From J054 sp965223095 (lineage in GTDB: Bacteria > Pseudomonadota > Gammaproteobacteria > Steroidobacterales > GCA-2729495): 64,000 nt of DNA. The position numbers were made by a program, and so were the translations under genes. The notes below the pieces were generated by a model, which had not been told where the DNA came from, ran no database searches, and saw only the letters and a program-made list of their open reading frames with translations. This document shows positions 36,937-44,028 of the stretch, piece after piece. The stretch spans positions 2,170,001 to 2,234,000 of the forward strand of contig OZ244979.1 in the NCBI GenBank assembly GCA_965223095.1, in the 5' to 3' direction. Each line of letters opens with the position of its first letter. The stretch's first letter is position 1.

Positions 36937-37126
36937 GGTCACCTCGCAGTGGCGTGCCACCTTCGTGTTACACCAAGGTCAAACCATAGTAGTGCAGGTT
37001 TTAACGTGGTGCCCAGGAGAGGATTGGGCCCACATTTCCATAGCTCGCGCAGCATGCGCATAAGTTCTAGAATAAAATAAAATAAAAAATCCCTGGTGGT
37101 CCAAGGACTGAAGCCAGTGTACCACC
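36937..37126. repeat. Att-like unit A: tRNA-Leu 3'-end copy with flank
   Basis: TGGTGCCCAGGAGAGGATT (37007-37025) equals the 3' end of tRNA-Leu at 43805-43823. It is preceded at 36937-36986 by CACCTCGC-x-GTGG...CCACC...ACCAAGGTCAAACCAT, closely matching 43705-43755 ahead of the real tRNA. GTGTACCACC follows at 37117, as it does 111 bp after the similar site in unit B. The rest of the 261-bp gap holds no gene. Confidence 0.72.
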
Positions 37127-37153
37127 CGGGTTGTGGGTCTTCGAATCTTGAAT

Positions 37154-38224
37154 TCAGGCCAGCGAGTACCAGGTTCCCCGCCCGGCGCCATGCCGCTTGA
37201 GGTGCCCGTTTGTGCGCAAGTTCTTTATATGATCCTTGATGGTATTCCGGCTGCTGCCCGTCGCTTTTACGGCATCGTTAACTGTTACGCGGCCATGCTC
37301 GCGCGCTATCTCCAGTATTTGCACGGATAGTTCCGGCAGGTCCCCGAGGATAAGCCGCTCGCGTTTGATTTTGCTGTCCAGTCTTTTCTTTTGCTTGCTC
37401 AGCGCTTCCAGAAAAAACGTGACCCAGGTCTGCCAGTCCGGTTCATCGGTCCGAATCGTGGCTTGTGTCTGACGAAGCGCGAGATAGTAGTTTTGTTTAT
37501 TCGCTTCGATCACACTTTCCAGCGAACTGTACGGTACATAGTCGTAGCCAGACCTCAGTAAAAGTAGTGTAGTCAGCGCGCGTGACAGTCTGCCGTTGCC
37601 GTCTTGAAAGGGATGTATCTCAAGGAAAACAACCGTGAAGATGGCGATGACGAGCAACGGGTGAAGCGTTCTGTCGTGCAATGCGGCGTTGGTCCAGTCG
37701 ATCAGTTCATCCATGAGGCGAGGGGTGTCGAACGGGCTGGCCGTCTGAAAGACAACCCCGACGCTATCGCCTTCAGGCGTGAAGGCTTCTACGCTGTTGG
37801 GCAGAGACTTGTATTCGCCCCGGTGCCGCTCGTCCTTAACCGAGTACTGCAGCAACTGCGTGTGCAGTTGCTTGATGTAGTTGGCGGTTAGCGGAATATC
37901 GGCGGCGTGCTCGAAGATGGTTTCCATTACGGACGCATAGCCAGCCACTTCCTGTTCGTCGCGGTTCGCAAAGGACTGGGTGTCGAGGTTGGCCAGCAGT
38001 TGCTCGACTTCCCGGTCAGAGAGTTTCGCGCCTTCGATTCGGGTGGATGAGCCGATGCTTTCAATCGTTGCGACACGACGGAGGTTGGACAGGCGTTCCG
38101 GTGCAATCCGGCCGATGGCCTGCCAGGCGCCCTTGAACTCATCGAGTTCTGAGATCAGCGTTAGAATTGCGTTCGTAACATTAAGGGTTTCGGTCTTCAT
38201 CAGCGCACCCGGTAATCCATCCAT
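37154..38224 (-). CDS. Fic-domain protein with N-terminal inhibitory motif and winged helix
   Basis: 356 aa; ATG 38224 has GGAGG just upstream. The active-site loop HPFQDGNGR is complete (residues 204-212), so AMP or other nucleotide transfer is expected. S60-TRI-E64-G65 matches the (S/T)xxxE(G/N) inhibitory helix, here N-terminal, so the enzyme is of the self-inhibited class II type. A C-terminal winged helix (VTVNDAVKATGSSRNTIKDHIKNL) suggests DNA binding or autoregulation. It stands alone between two tRNA-end repeats, which suggests a small mobile cargo. The target is unknown. Confidence 0.92.
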   Translation of the reverse strand: MDGLPGALMKTETLNVTNAILTLISELDEFKGAWQAIGRIAPERLSNLRRVATIESIGSSTRIEGAKLSDREVEQLLANLDTQSFANRDEQEVAGYASVMETIFEHAADIPLTANYIKQLHTQLLQYSVKDERHRGEYKSLPNSVEAFTPEGDSVGVVFQTASPFDTPRLMDELIDWTNAALHDRTLHPLLVIAIFTVVFLEIHPFQDGNGRLSRALTTLLLLRSGYDYVPYSSLESVIEANKQNYYLALRQTQATIRTDEPDWQTWVTFFLEALSKQKKRLDSKIKRERLILGDLPELSVQILEIAREHGRVTVNDAVKATGSSRNTIKDHIKNLRTNGHLKRHGAGRGTWYSLA

Positions 38225-38757
38225 TAACCTCCGTTTATACTATGGTCTATTTTCACCCGTTTGTCCATCCATTTGCATCCGATTTTGCTTTTTCTGAAGC
38301 CTGTCCGCATAGGGAGAGGCCCGCTAAGCAAAGAAAGCGCTAATTCGTTTCCTAGTGAGCACGGCTAGAAAAGAACCCTGGGAATTCGGCCGCGAGTGAG
38401 CTGCTGCAGCAATTACAGGGGTAGGGTCCAGCCCCACTGACCTTCGATTGAATACAAACGAGGAGCGGCCGCAAGAAGTATTGAACGACGTGTCATCTTT
38501 GAGCGACGTCAACAACTCTTGAGACCATACTTTCGGACTGTCGCCTCGGCGGGGGAGCTTACGAATTCATTTGGTGCCCAGGAGAGGACTTGAGCCCACA
38601 CGCTTCCCAGCTTCGCTGAGCGCCCGTATCCCTTTGAATTAAAGGGGTTTAAAATTTCCTGTTAGTTCAGGAAGTTACGTGAGTGTACCACCTTAATGGT
38701 TCGAGTCCGAATCGTGAAGGACGGTTTGAGATGGCAAGCCGAAGCAGACGATACGAG
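38225..38757. other. 533-bp gap with hairpins and att-like unit B
   Basis: No supported gene. Holds the tRNA-end copy at 38572, the inverted repeat CCCTTT-GAATT-AAAGGG (38630-38646) followed by TTTAAAATTT, and TTCCTG-TTAGTT-CAGGAA (38656-38673). The short frames in it (38324-38515, 38683-38919) show no family features. Confidence 0.6.
38572..38692. repeat. Att-like unit B: diverged tRNA-Leu 3'-end copy
   Basis: TGGTGCCCAGGAGAGGACTT followed by GAGCCCACA. It resembles unit A (37007-37126): both continue with GCCCACA where the tRNA has CCTCCAC, and both have GTGTACCACC about 110 bp on (38683 here). No matching 5' half of a tRNA is present, so it is a remnant. Confidence 0.68.
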
Positions 38758-40053
38758 TCAGGATCGTCGACGGAGCTCAGTAAAGCGGAGGAGTGCGGCA
38801 GTAAGCAAAACGCACACGTTCACGCAAGCGACCAGGATGAAAACCCCGCCCGGTTTCCAGGCATCAAATACCCAGCCGCCGGTAACGCCTATCGTCAGCA
38901 GGCCGACCGTGCCGACTAGCATGAACAGTCCGACTACGGATCCCCGGATTCGTTTGGGCGCCTCTTCCCCGACCAGCGCTTGACCCGCAAGAATAGCACC
39001 GACCTCACCGCAACCAAGCAGCAAAGCGGCAGGTATGAATGCCGGCCCTACGGGAGAGTTCGCAGTACCTGCGAGTAGATAACCGCCGGCTGCGACCAGC
39101 ATGGCGAGACAAACTGCGGTTAAACGATCTACACGGTCGAGTATCAGGCCCCAGATTGGTGCCCAAAATAAAATCGAGCCCTGAATAATTGCCACGTAAA
39201 TGCCAGCTTGTTTCAGTGCGTCCTCCAGCGACAAACCCTGATCGAGTCCGGCTTGTTTCGCCCACAAACTGAAATATGTGCCGATCACGACCATGTCGCC
39301 ACGCGCGGCAAACGCCTCCATGTACGCCACAAGCAGACGCTTGCTGGACCGGGCAGCACGTATACCCTGTCGCAACAGGACCGGCAGCGGAATATCGGTT
39401 CTCGCGCCCTCCGCAACGCCAGGCTTCAATCCAAGGTAAGCGACGACTGCGGTAGACAGCGCAATTCCCGCGGCAACAGCGTACGTCAGCCGCCCTGACA
39501 TCAAGGAGTCATAGCCAAGGCCGGCGAAATAACTGGGCAACTGGGAGAGCACGATGGCTGCGAACAGGGCGCCAAGTCCGTTGCAGATGCCGACTGCTGC
39601 GGCCATCTTCCCGCGGCTGCGGTTCTGCGGATAGTCAGCCAGGACTGCCGCCAGCATACTGCCAATTGCGGCAGCGCCCACGGCCAGAAACATGCGGGCT
39701 GCGACCAGACCCAGCAGACTAGTTGCCTGCGGCAGCAACATGAATCCAGCGGCAACCCACGCGAATCCAAACGCGTAAACCGCCCGTCGTCCGATGCGGT
39801 CGGATAGTCCGCCAAATACCGCGATCATGGGAATTAGCACGAGTTCGGCCGCCAAGACCAGGAGGCTGCTGGCCTTGCCTTGCTCCTCGAATGGTATTTG
39901 CAGGTTTTCGGTCAGTAGATAAGGTTGCAGGATTGTGAGACCAGCATTCAGCGTAATCGTGATGATTGCCGCAAACAGAAACGTGAGCACATGACGATGG
40001 CGAACGCCACTGGACAACCAGATAGGCCCGAACTTCAAAGACGCTGTAGTCAT
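38758..40053 (-). CDS. MFS permease, cassette 2
   Basis: 431 aa with about 12 membrane helices and the motif GGLSDRIGRRAVY between helices 2 and 3. It is a paralogue of the cassette 1 permease, with the shared openings PIWLSSGV and QPYLLTENLQI and the SRGK motif. Its start overlaps the Rieske stop by 1 bp (TGATG), so the two are translated together. It probably imports the oxygenase substrate; the substrate is unknown. Confidence 0.88.
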   Translation of the reverse strand: MTTASLKFGPIWLSSGVRHRHVLTFLFAAIITITLNAGLTILQPYLLTENLQIPFEEQGKASSLLVLAAELVLIPMIAVFGGLSDRIGRRAVYAFGFAWVAAGFMLLPQATSLLGLVAARMFLAVGAAAIGSMLAAVLADYPQNRSRGKMAAAVGICNGLGALFAAIVLSQLPSYFAGLGYDSLMSGRLTYAVAAGIALSTAVVAYLGLKPGVAEGARTDIPLPVLLRQGIRAARSSKRLLVAYMEAFAARGDMVVIGTYFSLWAKQAGLDQGLSLEDALKQAGIYVAIIQGSILFWAPIWGLILDRVDRLTAVCLAMLVAAGGYLLAGTANSPVGPAFIPAALLLGCGEVGAILAGQALVGEEAPKRIRGSVVGLFMLVGTVGLLTIGVTGGWVFDAWKPGGVFILVACVNVCVLLTAALLRFTELRRRS

Positions 40054-41168
40054 CAGTGTCCGCCCATCAGTGGAACGGAGTCGAGTACCCAGTTACCGCT
40101 CGTCCGCCGGTCAGGCGATGGAATAGCGAAGGCCGTCTCGCCACGTTTCTCATTCAGGGTCTTTAGATCGATCTTCCAGCCGTGTCTCTCGAATGTTTTC
40201 AAATACTCACGATAGCGGACGATGGGTAGGTCGGCTGGCAGCAGAATTTCCTGCGTCGACGATTTGGGCGTGCGCACAGGATTCAGTCCTTTCAATACAG
40301 CGACGTCTTCGTCAATTATCTGCAGGTTAGCGTCCATCAGTCTGCCGTCTTGATCAGGATCGGTCATGAAATGACGCATGTTCAGAAAAAACACACGCGT
40401 ATTGTTCTCGTCGATTGGCGCTTCGAAAAGATGTTGCCGAAACTCATTCTGTTCGCTGAACCGGATCCACGTGGTAAGAAAATTTGGGCCGATATGGCCG
40501 GAGCCCGAGACCGGGAAGCCCGATTCGCCAGTGCGGCCTTCGGAAATCAGTGCGCCATCCTGCTTCTGCTCGTGAAAACGCACGGCGAACCAGAATCCCC
40601 AGCCTCCCATATCATGGGTCCTGATCGGGTGGCTGCGAAGGTCCTGTTTGATGGCCGGTGCACCCTGTTTGGGGTGGACGAACTCGTTGTGGGCTGGATC
40701 GAGGCCGTTCTCGATCGAGCGCTCGAAGTAGCACTCTGGTTCGAGCATTGCGACTTTGTTTGCACGCCAGTCATCCTGACCAAACTCCTCGGCACGCCAT
40801 AGTGGGGGGCGTTCTGCCTCCTGCAAATCACCTAGGAATGCGAATACGATGCCGTAACGCTCCTGAACCGGGTAGGTATCGACTTTGGCGCGCGCGGGAT
40901 ATTTTGAATCACCCAGGGCCGGAATGTATTTACTGTGCCCGGCGCCATCGAACTGCCACCCATGATAAGGACACTCGATACAGTCGCCCTTGATCCGACC
41001 GTCGGCAAGGCTGCCACCGCGATGTACGCAGGTATCGCTGAGCACATGTGCCCGACCATCGATGTCTCTGAAAGCAACGAAGTCCAGAGTCATGATGCGT
41101 ACTTGCAATGGATGTTGATTGGTGACGGCCTCGCTGAGCGCGATCGGGTACCAAAAATTGATATACAT
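40053..41168 (-). CDS. Rieske non-heme iron oxygenase, cassette 2
   Basis: 371 aa. Rieske ligands C47-x-H49 and C66-P-Y-H69; mononuclear iron ligands D157-PA-H160-NEFV-H165 in the motif ENGLDPAHNEFVH. It is of the same general group as the cassette 1 enzyme but clearly diverged, with different substrate-pocket regions, so a different substrate or step is likely. There is no reductase gene nearby. Transcription probably starts near 41218 under the box at 41250, and the permease gene follows in the same unit. Confidence 0.9.
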   Translation of the reverse strand: MYINFWYPIALSEAVTNQHPLQVRIMTLDFVAFRDIDGRAHVLSDTCVHRGGSLADGRIKGDCIECPYHGWQFDGAGHSKYIPALGDSKYPARAKVDTYPVQERYGIVFAFLGDLQEAERPPLWRAEEFGQDDWRANKVAMLEPECYFERSIENGLDPAHNEFVHPKQGAPAIKQDLRSHPIRTHDMGGWGFWFAVRFHEQKQDGALISEGRTGESGFPVSGSGHIGPNFLTTWIRFSEQNEFRQHLFEAPIDENNTRVFFLNMRHFMTDPDQDGRLMDANLQIIDEDVAVLKGLNPVRTPKSSTQEILLPADLPIVRYREYLKTFERHGWKIDLKTLNEKRGETAFAIPSPDRRTSGNWVLDSVPLMGGH

Positions 41169-41249
41169 CTATTCTCCCTTGCCGAATGCCGAGACCGTTG
41201 TAGGTATCGGAACTGGTCGGGAGCAATATAGGCCAAATAGTTTTAGCCA

Positions 41250-41269
41250 GTACCGACAAAAGTCGGTAC
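41250..41269 (-). promoter_or_regulatory. FNR-like box and class II promoter of Rieske gene 2
   Basis: On the minus strand GTACCGACTTTTGTCGGTAC, a perfect inverted repeat with a TTTT centre. It shares CGACTTTTGTCG-R-TAC with the box at 27484, in the same orientation relative to the oxygenase gene. The -10-like TATATT is at 41225-41230, again 29.5 bp from the box centre. Confidence 0.75.
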
Positions 41270-41318
41270 AAAATCCGAAATTCCAGGCGGGCTGGATATG
41301 GGGCGCGGCGCGTACAGC

Positions 41319-42014
41319 CTAGATTCGGTCAGCTAAGCTCTGAAGTGTCTGCGGGGCAAGGATGGTTATATGCCGACCAGTCTCGTCAGTATGGATGATG
41401 CCTTTTCCCTCAAGGCGCCGGAACGCCCGGGAAACCGAATCAGTATTCAGTTGCAGGAAGTCGGCAATATCGAGCCGCGTCATATTGAGCTGAATTTCGT
41501 TCGCGCTTTCCTGGATCGCCGAGATGTTACCCAACATTGCACCGAGACGTTCATGCGCTTTGAACCGTCCATTTATGGTGGCTTGTCGAGACATGGTCAT
41601 AAGTATCTGACTGCCTCGTTTGCGAAGGCTTTGACGCAGTGCCGAATACTCCCGAACGATAGTCCAGAATTCCGTCTGAGCCGTCATGAGTCCCTGAATG
41701 TCAGTCAGGCATCTGATGCTGTATTCATAATCATGCATCCAAGGAAATCCGAGTAATTCTCCTGGGCCGCCGAAAAGATTGACCTGCCGACTCCCGTCGG
41801 CGCAGTCGAGTTCGGCGATGTATTCGCCCCGTTGCACGAACCATACATGCTTCGGTGACTCGTACTGTCGGTAGAGGTATGCGCCGGCGTCTAGGCTGAA
41901 CGGCTCACAGATTTGTTGAATTCGCTCAATGCCCTTCAGATTCTCAGAACCGAGGCCTTTGAACGTTTGGGATTGCGTCAAAGGAAGCTCGAAATATGTG
42001 GTCAGTTTAGTCAT
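41319..42014 (-). CDS. Crp/Fnr-family regulator, cassette 2
   Basis: 231 aa. Beta-barrel (LYRQYESPKHVWFVQRGEYIAELDCADGSRQV) and winged helix LNMTRLDIADFLQLNTDSVSRAFRRLEGKG. It resembles the regulator at 26760 along the whole length, most clearly in KAHER, NMTR-x-DIADFL and the ending PQTLQSLADRI. It has no Fnr-type Cys cluster. As in its paralogue, Asp stands at the recognition-helix position of Fnr Glu (TDSVSR), which fits a shared non-Fnr half-site. It is encoded 150 bp upstream of the oxygenase gene. Ligand unknown. Confidence 0.9.
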   Translation of the reverse strand: MTKLTTYFELPLTQSQTFKGLGSENLKGIERIQQICEPFSLDAGAYLYRQYESPKHVWFVQRGEYIAELDCADGSRQVNLFGGPGELLGFPWMHDYEYSIRCLTDIQGLMTAQTEFWTIVREYSALRQSLRKRGSQILMTMSRQATINGRFKAHERLGAMLGNISAIQESANEIQLNMTRLDIADFLQLNTDSVSRAFRRLEGKGIIHTDETGRHITILAPQTLQSLADRI

Positions 42015-42318
42015 TGCTAGGAGGTGTATATCGAATCCGGTGAGTCCAATCGATCATCCAACGCGTCCTGATGATTTATGGAAAATAGGGCAATTTTAGC
42101 ATGGGAAGTTATTTAACTAATTGTTTTTGAAAGTAAAAATTGTATTCTCGTCTGGTAATACGGATTTTGTTGGGTTTTCGTGATTTCTAAGAACCGTGTC
42201 TCGCATTTTTTGCATAATTTAGGTAACCTATTCAATATATTATTATTTTTGTCTAGACAGATGGAAATAGCTGTTATATATTTGTAAGTAGCTAGTGTTA
42301 ATTGTTTGTGAGGCTCTA
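42015..42318. other. 304-bp AT-rich gap with TGTCTAGACA palindrome
   Basis: Much richer in A and T than the genes around it, with no supported gene. It separates the divergent Crp and abiE genes. A perfect 10-bp palindrome TGTCTAGACA at 42250-42259, about 60 bp ahead of the antitoxin start, is a candidate operator for antitoxin autoregulation. Confidence 0.55.
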
Positions 42319-42729
42319 ATGGCCCTTAATACGCTGGAAAGCAAAGTCAGGTACCGGATTTCCCGGAGCAAATCCTCGGTTTTCACGCCGCAGGATTTCC
42401 TCGACTTGTCCGGCCGACCTCAAATCGGCCGTGTTCTCGCCAAACTGGTGGCCGAGGAGGCATTGGTCAAACTTGGCTACGGTTTGTATGCCAAATCTCG
42501 CAGATCCTCTCTGACGGGCGCTGTCGTCCCTGTAAAGGGTATTCCAGAATTGGCTCGTGAAGCGTTGATGAAAATTGGCGTCGAAGTCAGGCCTTCTGCT
42601 GCTGAGCAGGCGTACAACAGCGGTCAGTCGCTCCAGGTGCCAACGGGTCGCGTCATTGGTGTTAAGGGTCGTGTTTCGCGAAAGATTGGTTTTGGCGGCA
42701 ATAACATCATGATTGAAAATGCCGCCTGA
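42319..42729 (+). CDS. AbiEi-like antitoxin (type IV toxin-antitoxin, DUF6088-type)
   Basis: 136 aa from ATG 42319 (MALNTLESKVRYRI, with GAGG upstream); 42295 is a possible earlier start. The N-terminal winged helix includes VFTPQDFLDLSGRPQIGRVLAKLVAEEALVKLGYGLYAK, typical of AbiEi-like antitoxins, followed by ELAREALMKIGVEVRPS. These proteins repress their own operon and oppose the toxin without direct binding. The gene overlaps the toxin gene, as usual for this pair. Confidence 0.85.
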   Translation: MALNTLESKVRYRISRSKSSVFTPQDFLDLSGRPQIGRVLAKLVAEEALVKLGYGLYAKSRRSSLTGAVVPVKGIPELAREALMKIGVEVRPSAAEQAYNSGQSLQVPTGRVIGVKGRVSRKIGFGGNNIMIENAA

Positions 42730-43624
42730 TGAGCAATTACTTCAGGACATCGCTATCGAGCTAGGCGTCGATCCGGCGTTTATCGAAAAAGACTGGTATG
42801 CCATTCAAGTTCTCGCAGCTATAGCTGCGCTTGAGCCGGATCAAATTGTGCCGGTGTTCTGTGGCGGAACCTGCCTTTCTAAAACGCACGGCCTGCTTAA
42901 GCGGTTTTCTGAAGACCTCGATTTTCGTGGGCATTTTCAATCTACAAAGACTCCTTCAAAACCTGTTCGTCGTCGTTTCCGAGAAAGTGTATTGACTGCG
43001 GTAGAAACTGTTGAGGGTGTCGAGCTAGATCGAGATCAAGTTGAGTCAGGCAGTAGCTATTTTAAATTTCAGCTGCAATACCAACGTACCTTTGATGCGC
43101 CCGGCGGGTTGAGGCCGCATCTTCAAGTTGAATTCAGCTACACGCAGCCCAAAGGTGATACAGAGACCCGCGTCATCCGGTCTTTTGTTGCCGAATTATC
43201 AGGTGATGAGCCGGAGGCGGAGATTCCGTGTCTAGTGCCACTCGAAACCGCCGCAGACAAATTGTGTGCCCTCACCTGGCGTGTCATTAAGCGAGATCGA
43301 GATCATGAAAATGATGATCCGGCTCTAATTCGCCACCTGCATGACTTAGGCGCGTTGCATCCGGCTATTCTTTCTGCGCAGGAGCAATTTGCAGAAACCG
43401 CGAGGGCTGCGTATGAGATCGATATGCAATCCGGCCCCCGGAGGATGGAGCATGACCTTGCAAAAGCGGCAGCGGAAGCGCTTGCAATACTTAAAGCCGA
43501 TACACAATACGCGGACGAATATCAGCAATTTGTGATGAATATGTCTTATGCAAAGGATGATGAGGTAATTGATTTTCAGACCGCCGTGTCGCGGCTTGAG
43601 GAGATCATATCGTGTGTCGATTAG
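42719..43624 (+). CDS. AbiEii-like nucleotidyltransferase toxin
   Basis: 301 aa from ATG 42719 (TTG 42713 also possible); overlaps the antitoxin gene by 11 bp. The nucleotidyltransferase motif is FCGGTCLSKTHGLLKRFSEDLDF (GG-x-x-LSK and D-x-D, about residues 45-70), and ETAADKLCALTWRVIKRDRD is the conserved helix with the catalytic base region. AbiEii toxins transfer nucleotides (to tRNA acceptor ends in studied relatives) and cause abortive infection. It looks complete. Its position beside a tRNA-Leu integration site suggests a defence cargo. Confidence 0.9.
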   Translation: MPPDEQLLQDIAIELGVDPAFIEKDWYAIQVLAAIAALEPDQIVPVFCGGTCLSKTHGLLKRFSEDLDFRGHFQSTKTPSKPVRRRFRESVLTAVETVEGVELDRDQVESGSSYFKFQLQYQRTFDAPGGLRPHLQVEFSYTQPKGDTETRVIRSFVAELSGDEPEAEIPCLVPLETAADKLCALTWRVIKRDRDHENDDPALIRHLHDLGALHPAILSAQEQFAETARAAYEIDMQSGPRRMEHDLAKAAAEALAILKADTQYADEYQQFVMNMSYAKDDEVIDFQTAVSRLEEIISCVD

Positions 43625-43704
43625 CTCCTGCAGCTTGGCGGAAGCTACTCGATGATTGTCCAGTCAATTTGTACCGACGATGAAGACACTAACGGATCTA
43701 GAAC

Positions 43705-43758
43705 GGCTCACCTCGCTGTGGTGTACCACCCTGGAGTGAGACCAAGGTCAAACCATGC
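43705..43758. repeat. Downstream flank of tRNA-Leu shared with unit A
   Basis: CACCTCGC-x-GTGGTGTACCACC and ACCAAGGTCAAACCAT match 36937-36986 with few changes. Both precede the tRNA-end sequence, so the duplicated block is longer than the tRNA end itself. Confidence 0.68.
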
Positions 43759-43769
43759 TTAGCGAAGTG

Positions 43770-43798
43770 AAAAACCCTTAACTGGCGCGGTGTTAAGG
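43770..43798 (-). terminator. Rho-independent terminator of tRNA-Leu
   Basis: On the minus strand the stem CCTTAAC / GTTAAGG with a 9-base loop is followed by GTTTTT. It begins 6 bp after the CCA end of the tRNA. Confidence 0.8.
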
Positions 43799-43804
43799 AG
43801 TTTG

Positions 43805-43891
43805 TGGTGCCCAGGAGAGGATTTGAACCTCCACCTACTTGCGTAGACATGGACCTGAACCATGCGCGTCTACCAATTCCGCCACCTGGGC
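43805..43891 (-). tRNA. leuT-type: tRNA-Leu (anticodon CAG)
   Basis: 87 nt with encoded CCA. Acceptor GCCCAGG pairs perfectly with CCTGGGC; the D arm is GCG...CGC; the anticodon stem CATGG/CCATG encloses TTCAGGT, giving anticodon CAG; a long variable arm (TCTACGCAAGTAG region) marks a class II tRNA; the T loop is TTCAAAT. It reads CTG codons. Its 3' end is copied at 37007 and 38572. Confidence 0.95.
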
Positions 43892-44028
43892 AAAGCCGAA
43901 GCCGTTGAGAGAGTATAAACCGACGCCCAGAGAATCTGCGCGATGGGCTTGGCCGCGGGAAAGTGGCGCGACTTTACTGGCGGCCTGTATGCTTGTCAAC
44001 GAAGGCAATTAAACGGCTGAAGATCTGC

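Noticed and set aside
38572..38650. Second functional tRNA
   Set aside because: Only the 3' T-arm/acceptor end is present; no GCCCAGG 5' half or anticodon stem pairs with it.
38695..38712. T-arm-like GGTTCGAGTCC as a tRNA
   Set aside because: No paired T stem and no acceptor around it; chance similarity.
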